Shown: piece by piece, positions 54,694 through 64,000 of the stretch
How the letters are laid out: each line of letters starts with the position of its first letter
Position numbering within the stretch: position 1 is the first letter of the stretch
Source of the DNA: Engraulis encrasicolus
Taxonomy: Eukaryota; Chordata; Actinopteri; Clupeiformes; Engraulidae
Length of the DNA: 64,000 bases
Assembly (NCBI RefSeq): GCF_034702125.1
Contig: NC_085869.1
Location: 20,092,177-20,156,176, forward strand
Direction: 5' to 3'
The notes under the pieces: generated by a model
The model's database searches: none
The model's input: only the letters and a program-made list of their open reading frames with translations
What the model was told of the DNA's origin: nothing
Made by a program: the position numbers and the translations under genes

Positions 54694-55043
54694 TTTAATT
54701 GAATGAGTTTTACATAAATCGAAATGTCACAGAAACAGCAGCAGCTTGAATGACCCACTTTCACGGCAATTTCCGGTATGTCTACAGCGAACCGGCAAAG
54801 ACCTCGTGCCCTTTTTACGCGCAGATGATGCTCTCAAGCGAGTCTCTCATGGCGGCAAGTTCTATGGGCTGTTGATCCTAATGTGGATGCCGAAAACTTC
54901 TGTCGGCATTTTCTGGGCTTGGCTCCTGATGCTATCAGTTGCTTTGCTTGCAGTTGACCAGCGTACAAAGCGTCGGCGACTAACCCAAGGCCTTTAGAGC
55001 CATCCAATAAAAAAACGATGAAGAAGGGCTGTCCACATCAGGG
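54694..55043 (-). other. dlx1a: dlx1a 3'UTR, proximal part
   Basis: No AATAAA was found close to the stop codon on the minus strand. An ATTAAA variant lies at 54699-54694. The true 3'UTR may well be longer, so the end is tentative. Confidence 0.25.
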
Positions 55044-55292
55044 TCACATCAGCTGCGGCTGCTGCATAGAGTCTTGATGTGATGTCGGGTACCATGATGT
55101 GTAACTGGGGATGTATGGTCCCGGCGTCCCCACGGACGGTTTCACAGTTGCTGACGAGTTCCACACGGGCGCCACCGGAGAGCCCGTGGAGAGTCCGCGG
55201 CCATTGGCCAATGCATTAGCGTCTATTGTTCCACCGCCTTGCTTCATTATCTTCTTGAATTTAGATCGCTTGTTCTGAAACCAAATCTTCAC
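55044..55292 (-). CDS. dlx1a: dlx1a exon 3 (recognition helix and C-terminus)
   Basis: Opens after tctttcag with [20 protein letters not shown], continues SGSPVAP-like and [12 protein letters not shown] segments, and ends MQQPQLM with TGA at 55046-55044. Confidence 0.97.
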   Translation of the reverse strand: MKIWFQNKRSKFKKIMKQGGGTIDANALANGRGLSTGSPVAPVWNSSATVKPSVGTPGPYIPSYTSWYPTSHQDSMQQPQLM

Positions 55293-56585
55293 CTGAAAGA
55301 GACAAAAAACGCACATTAGCTTGCAGCACAGACTGATGGATTCTCCTACACATCCAAGATGGTGCGCACTTTTACGCACAGACAGGCAATAGGGTATAGC
55401 ATTCCAAATAACATCAAAAACGTTTCGCATGTTTTATAGTTAGCATAAGTGTGATTTAGTGGTGAAATTTTCAAATTATTTTTATGCAGGCCGTCACAGG
55501 TTGGCCTTACGCACAGTCTTTCAATGATGTATCAGGGCAGGTGAATGTAGCAGCAGCATTTTAAAAAAATGTCAGTTTATGATGTACAGTATGGTGGTGG
55601 CATGGCGTGCATTAGCATAAATCATTTATCCAGTGTAAATAAAATCCACTACACCCACACATCCATCTCTGTTGCATAATTCACATTTCTTACTCATAAT
55701 TTAAAACATTAGTGACTGTCTTGAAGGAAATGTTGGTAACCACGATGAAATGAGTAAAGTCCAACTTGCCTGTGTTTGGGTAAGCCCCAAAGACGCAGCT
55801 AGCTCTGCTCTCTCTGGAAGTGCCAAGTATTGCGTTTGCTGAAATCTTCTGTTTAGTGCTTGTAGTTGTAAACTGGAGTATATTGTCCGAGGCTTGCGGA
55901 TCTTCTTGCCTTTGCCATTGAATCGTACTTCCCCGCCTTCCACCACCGTGTTTTTCTCTGTTTCTGCGGCTGTGAAGAGAGACCAAAAAGAGTTGAATGT
56001 CTGAGGACAGCTCCTCCGACGGTCCAATGAAGCAGTGCACATCCCCGTGCAAGTTTTACAGGCTGTAGTTTAGGTATAATTACCCTTAATTGCATACATT
56101 GTTTATAGCATTACGCAATAAATAATTACCGAGCCTAATACCCGCACATCTGGGCTCATCCAGCACAACTTATTCTCAAGCGAGTGGAATGAAACGAGTA
56201 TCTCTGAATTCCACGACTTTTCAGCATGTTAAGAAGCAAAACATTTCCAGAAAAATGATGAGAACCTCTTACCTGCGTCTTCTAGCCGCGTTTGTGTTAA
56301 TGCAGCGTTGTTTGGGTAGGTCTGCACCGCGCTGATGTAGGGACTGGAGGAATGGCTGCCGACTGAGTTGACGTATGGATAACCCAAAGATCTGGGGAAG
56401 GATGAGGCCGGGCTGTACGAGCTGTCGTGCTGGCCGTGGCCGGCAGAATGTAAACAGTGCATGGAGTAGTGTCCGTGAGACATGGACGACGGCGACATTT
56501 GCTGACTCGGTGGCCCAAATTCCATGAAAACGTTCTTTCCTGAGACGGGGCTATTTAGACTCTCTGGCATTGTAGTCATTGTCAT
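55044..56585 (-). CDS. dlx1a: Distal-less homeobox 1 (3 exons, 253 aa)
   Basis: A nuclear homeodomain transcription factor, partner gene of dlx2a in forebrain interneuron and arch patterning. Exons are 56273-56585, 55770-55969 and 55044-55292 (minus strand). The protein starts [20 protein letters not shown], carries [13 protein letters not shown] and [19 protein letters not shown], then [19 protein letters not shown] leading into the homeodomain (about residues 128-187), and ends MQQPQLM. The [20 protein letters not shown] and IPSYTSWYP signatures are diagnostic for dlx1. Its 253 aa compare with 255 in human. Intron 1 (303 bp) is GT-AG. Intron 2 (477 bp) starts with GC (CAG|gcaagt), an uncommon but valid donor. 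Confidence 0.97.
55770..55969 (-). CDS. dlx1a: dlx1a exon 2 (homeodomain helices 1-2)
   Basis: The acceptor is cttcacag|CCGCAG. It encodes [20 protein letters not shown], then the homeodomain to LGLTQTQ. The 3' end must be CAG to join GTGAAGATTTGG, so the donor is CAG|gcaagt, a GC donor. Confidence 0.95.
56273..56585 (-). CDS. dlx1a: dlx1a exon 1
   Basis: 104 codons plus one base, from ATG at 56585-56583 (conserved MTMTTMPES) to the donor GCAG|gtaaga. It encodes the Ser/Tyr/His-rich N-terminal transactivation region. Confidence 0.96.
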
Positions 56586-56840
56586 CTCTTCTGGCGTGGC
56601 TTGTCTCTTGCTTTTTTGTTTTCCTCTACGATCTCAGTGAAGGATGGATCCCAATTTAAGCTCAACTGATTTTTTCACTTTCCATTCATAAGAAAATGTA
56701 GTTTCTCTCTGTGAAAAGTCTAGGTATTATGCTGCGGATCTACACAACCTCTCTCAAAGGTTTGAATCAGGGAATCATGAATATTTATCAAAGGCAGTCG
56801 CTGATTGGCCCAGGCTTTCCAAGAACGACGCCGATTGGCG
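56586..56840 (-). promoter_or_regulatory. dlx1a: dlx1a core promoter and 5'UTR
   Basis: On the minus strand, two CCAAT boxes (56838-56834 and 56808-56804) precede a TATA-like GATAAAT (56789-56783). A start near 56755 would give a 5'UTR of about 170 nt. The layout mirrors that upstream of dlx2a. Confidence 0.5.
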
Positions 56841-57569
56841 ACGCTGGGGTTGGGTCCGAGAGACCTGATGAACTCAAGAAATAAGGGGTGGGGGGACCCC
56901 TAACACCTTCTATGTCAACAGGGAAACACTGGTGCCAGGTCGCAATGGAAAAGGTATAGGCGATACATCTCCAGAAAGACAAATGTCTAAAACATATGAT
57001 TAATTATTTTGAATCTGCAATAAGACCCAATCAAGACATTAGCCCAGCACCATTGGTGGTCAGCAATCGCAGAGTACATGTTGGCCACCTGAGAAATTGC
57101 CCAGCTATTATAAGTTATTATCATGAAATAGCTTTTTTATTATTATTAATTATGGGGTTACGTTGCCTTGCATGAAAAAGGTTACACCATATAGGCCTAA
57201 ATAAAAAACATAGGCCTAATTTAATTTTCATGGGTCATTTTAGCTGATGATATTTGTTTAGAATTTTCCTTTTCTCTCAATATCATCATCATCATCATCA
57301 TCATCACAACAAAGAATCTTCATCAAGTTCCTTTTTTTACCCATGTTTGTTCACACGTTCCTCTTTCATTTCAACTTTGTGTGAATAGAAGCTAGACACT
57401 TTTAACAGGACTAAAACCACTGACTGGATGAATTTCATAACCAGGCTTATCAGAGCATGTAAAGGAGTAGGGTGTTTACTAGACTCCTTGTATTTTTCTG
57501 AAATAGTCAAATGACGTTTGATGGCCTGAATTAAATGCCAAGGGGAAAAATAATTCTGTCCCCGTTTGC

Positions 57570-57720
57570 AGAAATCCATTGTCAAGCCCTAATGTATTAG
57601 TTACAGATTCATTTGATTAAATGCTAGTCTCAAGAGCTATGATCCACAGCTGAAACCAGCCGTATTAGCATAACACTGTGGTTTAATTTTCATACGCATA
57701 ATTAGACATATATTTAACAC
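57570..57720. promoter_or_regulatory. Candidate regulatory block upstream of dlx1a
   Basis: Non-repetitive sequence about 1 kb upstream of dlx1a, with GTTACAG, GATTAAATG, GTGGTTTAATTTT (a possible Runx plus homeodomain pair) and CATAATTAGAC. It ends where a (CT)n microsatellite begins. No coding potential. Confidence 0.3.
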
Positions 57721-57758
57721 TTCCACTGGCACGCCGATTCGACTCCCTCTCTCGCTCT

Positions 57759-57768
<10 letters not shown>

Positions 57769-57840
<72 letters not shown>
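57769..57840. repeat. (CT)n microsatellite upstream of dlx1a
   Basis: A pure CT run of about 70 bp, about 1.2 kb upstream of dlx1a. Confidence 0.95.
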
Positions 57841-57842
<2 letters not shown>

Positions 57843-59119
57843 GGCGTCAGTGCAGAAGAAGTGGAGAGGATTCCGGGGTTTTGACAGGGTGAAATCATTG
57901 AGCTGTAACGACGTGATGACCCTCAAATGTCTAGCCGCAAAACAGCAGAATACTTTAGTCCAACTTGGAGTGAACACACAGGCAAATTACTAGACGTTTC
58001 ACACGAGTTTTTCTCTGTTAAGAACATTTTCTAAAATAATGTCCCCCTGCAAACCCATTCATTTCTATATTTTACTTTTGCTTGGAAGTTGACATGACGC
58101 ATGTTGACAGTAGCTATCCACAATGAGTATATTCATATTTTCATAAATCAGTGACTTATTTGAAGGCTGAAGGCCCATTTCTCAGTAGTCTATTTCACTG
58201 ATACTATCAAGAAAGTGATGAATGACCGAAGAACCCCTGTTTCAATAAACAAACAAACAAACAAACAAGAAAACAATAGCCTAGCTCAAAATAAAAGGAG
58301 AAAGTGCGAGGTATTTTGTTTTTGCGCACTGAGTCAAGTTGATAATTCCACTGTCATTGGGAAATAGAAGCAAAACCTGATTAAAAAAATAATAGTAATT
58401 GCATTATAGCTCAGAATGACTGGTAGGGTCATCACAGTGGGCAAATATTCAGAGGCGATTCCAGTTGGCAATCCATATCATTTGGCAGTTGACTCTACTG
58501 ATAAACCTAAATAACTGCAATAACGAATGACTAGGCTACTGGAATATCCTTCTGTCCCCAGTATTAAACAAATATTAGTAGCCTAAATTTAACAACCCAG
58601 TGCTTTTGACCCAACCTATTTGCCACTTAAAACAACAACGATAAACAACAACAATAAAATAACAGCATAATAATAATAATAATAATAATAATAATGGCCT
58701 AATAATAATAATTCATTATGGCCATGTGTAGTCGTTTCTAACAGCTAGTTCCTATTTCTCAGAGGTGCAGAAAATAGTCATTGTTTTAGCAGAAAATATA
58801 TCATATAGGCTACACACAGAGAAAATAGTCTCGTAAACAACGACTTGATCATATCAGCAACCCTATAAGACAAAATGGCTAGTATGTTTGTCTATGCATC
58901 GAGCATGAAGAGTAGGCTATAAGGCATGAGGGGATGGATATATGACCATACTGTACCCTGGTGCATGTGCTGTGTAGAAAGCTGCTCCATAGAGAATCTG
59001 TGTACATTCCATTTTGGTTTCTTCTCGTTTTGTTGCTCCGCAAGGTCTGCAGTCCTCTACTATTCTGCAGGCTGCAAAACCTCAACGTGAATGACAAATT
59101 AAAGGCAGTTAAATTCTGC

Positions 59120-59350
59120 CTGTGTGGTTATTAAGCTAATTACATAACTGTGCGCAAAGCAGAACATGCAACTTCAGAAAGAGAATTCCAAATGCTACTG
59201 CCACCAACATCTGCACTGGTCTGCTGTGGAAAAGATCACGTTTGACAAATTGTGCTGAAAATCATTTTATGAGGGAAAACGGTCCTTGAAATTGTCCAAT
59301 TTTGGGCAATTCGTTTTGAAATTACACTCAAGGGAGTCTTTATCAATAGC
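59120..59350. promoter_or_regulatory. Candidate regulatory block, dlx1a upstream region
   Basis: A non-repetitive block with AAGCTAATTACATAAC, ATCATTTTATGAGG and GGGCAATTCG. It resembles other homeodomain-site-rich non-coding blocks here. Inferred only from composition and absence of repeats. Confidence 0.25.
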
Positions 59351-60309
59351 CTAGCGCAAATAATAATGGTTTTACAACCGACAATTATCACCGTTCAGAA
59401 TGAAATAAAGATGCAACGTGGCTCTATTTGATAACTGTCATTATTGTTTCAAAATGCTGCCATCGAAACAGTGAAATAAATGTAGATATGAATTGTAGTG
59501 TAGACAGTTGAGATGCAATATGAAAAGCAGGGGCTCAATTCAGACACAAATGGGCCACTGATCAAATGATAACATAGGGTGTAATTTCTAATGTTTATAC
59601 AGCCTACTTTGCGCAGGAAGAAAACATTAAGATGACAGCGTGGTCGAATTGTTGGTTAGTTTCAGTGGCGATGCAATTTTATCTAAATGGGATGCTGCAT
59701 AGTCAAACAGACACTTTCACCCACCACAGTAAAAACGTTGACAATTATACTCAGCCCCTTTGGTTCATAGTCATACTGTTGAGCCAGGCTCCCAGGATGG
59801 AACGCAAACTAAACACGTTATCAAGTTGACAGAACCAAGATGAGGGTGAAGGCTGCATGAATCTCTCGAACACCAACCAACCCCAAAACATGGCCAAAAA
59901 ACCCAAACAGGCAGCATCAGTACTTGGCTACTGGACACACGATGCTGGATACTTTTGTTACCGCTGGGTCGCCCAAATGGAGTTCCGATATAATAGCCGG
60001 TCTCAATTAAAGCAGCATGACCAGAAATTCTACATCTCTGGTCGCAATCATGATGTCGCGGTAACCAGCGCCACTAAAAATAAAGCCCCAGCACAGGGAC
60101 TCATCAGTGAGAGGAGCGGTGTTTGAGGGAAGAGGACTCATTAGGAAGGAGGGGCACTATATGCCTGAGTATGTTTTAACACCTGCTACACTTCTCGGGG
60201 TCAGCGAGCAGCGCGGGGCAGGGATGAGGATGGAGAGGTGACGTGTCAGCGAGCGGGGTTGAGACAGAGGTATAATTTCAGGCCAGAGGTGGTGAACTGA
60301 AACGAAAGA

Positions 60310-60740
60310 CAAAAAAATGTATGCCAACCTGTATTCAAACAGAGCCACAAACTTATTGGGGTATAACTTTGGATTATCTCGATTTGTTACGTTTGTCTTT
60401 TTTGGCAAGCCAAACACAATCTGCGCCTTTGATGACATCTGCGATGGAGATTCTGGATGCTCAGAGCTCATGTCCATGATTTATGACTGTTATTGGAGGC
60501 ACTTGATTGTAGTTTCCTTCTTCAAAACACAGCACATAACTTCATAGGAGTTGATTTATGGGGTGTATTGGGTGACTAAATTCGGCAGATGGTTTGTTCA
60601 TTTCTAGAATAACTCTGAAATAAATCCTATTATCCTGCTATTAAAACAAAGAATCCCGTCCATACTCCTTTCCAGGCTACTTAATAATTGGCTCAATCTA
60701 TTAAGGTCGTTGTAAAAGCACCTGAGGTGTGGGCGAGACG
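60310..60740. promoter_or_regulatory. Candidate regulatory block, distal dlx1a upstream region
   Basis: Non-repetitive sequence about 4 kb upstream of dlx1a containing TTATGACTGTTATTGG, TTAATAATTGG and CTATTAAAACAAAG. The mouse Dlx1 upstream enhancer URE2 lies in the equivalent direction, so this is a positional candidate. No ORF supports coding. Confidence 0.25.
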
Positions 60741-62669
60741 AGACCACATTCCCCAGTGAGGCAGACACTGTTCCACACCGAGTGTCTGGACAAAACACAT
60801 GGCCTTAACCAAGTGTAGGCTATATTGAAGGCACCCGCTCTATGTCAAGTTAACTGAGGAGCCAGGAGCTGAGGCTACATATTAATCACAATCACCAGTC
60901 AGCCAGTGTCTCGTCTCGTCTTTATGAACTACACAAGCACATCTGGAGGTCAACATAACATAAAGGACTATGACAACACACCTCCTGAAGGTTTGTGAGA
61001 CACAAGGAGCTTCAGCACTCTCATCCAACTGTCACGGCACTATGCATGATGTTAACTTGCGTTTATGAACTTTAATAGACAACTGTTCACTTTATTCATT
61101 ATCGCATCAGTACTGTACACCAACACAAATGGACATATTGAGACTGGGGCGCTAAGATATACATTTAACTTATTGTTTGTTAATGCCTATTTTTTATTCA
61201 GCTGGTCAAAAGGAATTCATATAAAAGCGGCATCACTGAAAAGCACAACTGGTTGTTTCATCCTGATGATGGCATGTCCAAAGCATTGTCAGATATGGCA
61301 CTGCTAAATGCTTTTACTTGCACTTTGCATTCTCTGGTGGCGCCTGTATATGGGTAGAATATGAATGGTAATTTGAACACATCACTGGAAGACTTACCTA
61401 CTTTCACATTTAATATAGGCCTATTGTTTGGTCAATGCATACTGAATCATTGTAATATAGTGGAAATAGAAAGGAAATTAAAAAATATGCTTTTTCAACA
61501 TCCTTTTGAAAGGCATGTGTATTGAAAACAAGGCAAATTCATGCATCTGTTGAGAAGCTTTTTTTCTGTAATGTAATGTAATGTAATGTAATGTAGCATT
61601 CTGATGTAAATTTAGTAAAAGAAGACTGTTTACGCACAGGATGAAATCATTTGATAATATAAAACTGGTGATGTGCCAGTAATTGCACACTGGATGAAAA
61701 AATGACACATGTATGTTTACCCTGCGTCTGAATGGCGACACTGATATATTAGTGATGCTGCACATAATTATTGCTATGAAGCAGAGGGAGGGGAGAGGAT
61801 CCAAGCAGCGCCAGTGTAATTGATATGTTGCACACGCTACAGTCATAGACTCCTCTCTCTCCTGGCATATGCCCCAAATGTCTACCCATCCTCCCACTGT
61901 GAGGTCATTCAATACATTTTAGTTTAGTTTATTCCTGAGAATATGTACTGTACACTGACTGTACACAGAAAACATTCTATGTGACGTGCCTAGAACATGC
62001 TTGAAACATGTGATATGAGCGGCAAAATATTTGATATTTCGCCGTTATAATGTGGCATTAATATTTGATAATATCTCCCATCACAGGGCCATCAGGATTC
62101 CCCACAGACTGGGTAACCTGGTGAAATAGATGAACAGATGTTATGGTTGCTGAAAAATAAAAACGACTTTTTAAAATTAAATGAAACTATTTCTTTCCAC
62201 CAAAAAGCCTTATTGATGGCCAGCATGTGGTAAACTGCAATGCTGCAGTATTAATGGGATAATCGTCTTCCCTTTTCCCATGCAATACTTGGTAGGCCCT
62301 ATATTTGGAAAATGTGAATGTGTTTCATAATGGCATGGTAGCACCAATTCCATACGCAGAAATGAGATTGGCTTGGAACATGCAAATATCTTTTTGTTGA
62401 TGCTTTAAATGTGTTTTTGCATTCTTTGGTTTACATTTCTCTTCTAAGGCACATTAGTAGTATCTATAAGACCGCATTAGAGTTCGAGATGAAAGCTATA
62501 CCACTACCAGAGTCTGACTCCAGAGGAAATCCAATGGGAGCCTCAGACGCCTGAAACAAATTGCCAGAACATTCTATGAATGCAAGGCAGAGACCATTCT
62601 GTAATGCTCATTTTGAAAAATATGCTTGTGATGAAATGAAACAAAGTTTGGAATAACCAGCTGATGTGT

Positions 62670-62793
<124 letters not shown>

Positions 62794-63645
62794 CTTAATG
62801 TGCTTGTAAACAGTGAATAGTGAATTCACTAGTGAATAGTGAATCAGTCAGGACTTGTTAAAAAAACTACTACTACTCTGGACCCTCATGTTTTTGTTGA
62901 CAGCAGTGTGTGTAGAAGTAAATATGCTATTTTGGACGATATAGGATAAATGCCTGCTGACTTGACTGTACACTACATAAAAAGCCACAACAATTGAGAG
63001 TGCATGTTGCATTTTAAAAGAAAAAAAATATATATACCAATTCTGACTTTCACTCAAGGCACAATAGTGGGCCTTGGCAAGTGTGATCATTACAATGAGA
63101 GAAAAAGGGAGAAAAAAAATGTCCCTTCCATTTTGCAAGCATGTGGGGTGCGCCCTGGGAGGCGAGGTGACAGGGCGGCACTTATTTTGTCTCCTTATCT
63201 GCAGGTATCACTCACCTGATCCCTGGAGCAGAGGAGGAGGCGGAGGTGGAGGAGGAGGTGCTCACTGCCCAGTCAGTCAGCCATCGTGCCAGAGGCTTCT
63301 CTTGGATGGTTTTCAGGCCGACCAGGACAGAGCCGGTGCCGGTGCCGGTGCCCGCACCAGTTACGTCCGGCACTTAAGTGCTTACCTGGTGTTCATACCT
63401 GGCTCTGAACTTTTTCCGCATGTGACTGTGTTACCCAGATGAACCTGCTGAAGGCCACGTTGTCGTCATGGTGTGCGGAAAATTTGAGGTTCGCATTGGG
63501 AACCAACTCTCGTAATCAGGTGCGGAAACAGGCACCAGCACAGTCCTCAGGCGGCCTGAATGCGCCATTGGTGTCATGCAGGACAGGTGAGATGCAGGAC
63601 GGAGGGCTGGGTTGCCTTGGTCCACTTTCAGCTGCACCACCACTG

Positions 63646-63646
<1 letters not shown>

Positions 63647-63698
<52 letters not shown>

Positions 63699-63730
63699 CG
63701 TGTGCGTGTGTGTGTGTGTGCATCCGTGTG
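63647..63730. repeat. (GT)n microsatellite
   Basis: About 80 bp with GCGT interruptions near its right side. The following 250 bp are also GTG-rich. Confidence 0.9.
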
Positions 63731-64000
63731 TGGATGCGAGTGTGTTTGAGATAGAAAGAGAAAGAGAGAGAGAATGTGGTGGGCTGTAGAGTGGTATATC
63801 TGATCTGATATGACGTGTATGGTGTGGTGTCATGGGGTGTTGTGTGGGATAGTTTGATGTGGTGAGGTGTGGTTTTTGGTATTGTGTGGTGGTATGCTGT
63901 GGTCTAGACTGGTGTGTAGTGTGATGTAGTGAGGTATGCACTGGTCTGGTGTTAGGGGCTGTGGTGTTGTGTGGTGTGCGGAACTGTGTGCTGTGCTGTG

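Larger units (their letters stand above)
48613..55043. other. dlx2a-dlx1a intergenic interval, free of recognisable transposons
   Basis: About 6.4 kb with no SINE, MITE or long dinucleotide repeat, only short (ATA)n runs at 49428-49476, 53600-53633 and 53683-53737. No convincing ORF. Contains candidate enhancers A and B. Confidence 0.6.

Noticed and set aside
60157..60477. 106-codon minus-strand frame upstream of dlx1a
   Set aside because: No similarity recognised; the block looks more like conserved non-coding DNA.
63100..63640. Possible exon of metap1d or another gene at the right edge
   Set aside because: Translations on both strands were compared by eye with the methionine aminopeptidase C-terminus and did not match; the GTGCCGGT and GTTCGC repeats suggest a repetitive element.

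Overview
The window is vertebrate nuclear DNA, almost certainly from a ray-finned (teleost) fish. The evidence is split genes with GT-AG introns, very dense (AC)n and (AG)n microsatellites, many short hAT, PIF/Harbinger and TTAA-type non-autonomous transposons, tRNA-derived SINEs and L2-type LINE tails. The gene order itga6 - dlx2 - dlx1 is the one known from the ITGA6/DLX2/DLX1 locus of bony vertebrates. Because dlx1 and dlx2 sit together, I read this as the 'a' paralogon (itga6a, dlx2a, dlx1a).

Region 1 (about 95-26471, minus strand) is the 5' part of integrin alpha-6. I could place 14 coding exons with splice sites. They join without any frame conflict into 2000 nt (666 complete codons plus two bases): signal peptide, seven-bladed beta-propeller, thigh domain and the start of calf-1. 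The 3' exons (rest of calf, transmembrane segment, cytoplasmic tail) lie off the left edge. The introns, above all the 11-kb intron 1, are packed with transposons and microsatellites.

Region 2 (26472-46569) is intergenic. To about 42 kb it is rich in mobile elements. From about 43 kb to dlx2a it is poor in mobile elements and contains a TAATTA-rich block that may be an enhancer.

Region 3 (46570-56585) is the dlx bigene: dlx2a (plus, 3 exons, 278 aa) and dlx1a (minus, 3 exons, 253 aa), convergent, with 7.15 kb between the stop codons. That interval has no recognisable transposon and holds two AT-rich, homeodomain-site-rich blocks in the place where the known I12a/I12b enhancers lie in other vertebrates. 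Both proteins are Distal-less-class homeodomain transcription factors, known to be co-expressed in forebrain and pharyngeal arches under shared enhancers.

Region 4 (56586-64000) is upstream of dlx1a. It has candidate regulatory blocks and three large microsatellites. No exon of the expected neighbour (metap1d) was found.

The most notable points are: an itga6a splice donor formed by the edge of a (GT)n microsatellite; a GC-AG intron interrupting the dlx1a homeobox; an R-G-K-R furin-type motif in the alpha-6 thigh/calf region; and a three-layer transposon nest whose middle layer is a 2.2-kb hAT-type fold-back element with a perfect 8-bp target duplication. I found no evidence for a wholly new gene system.
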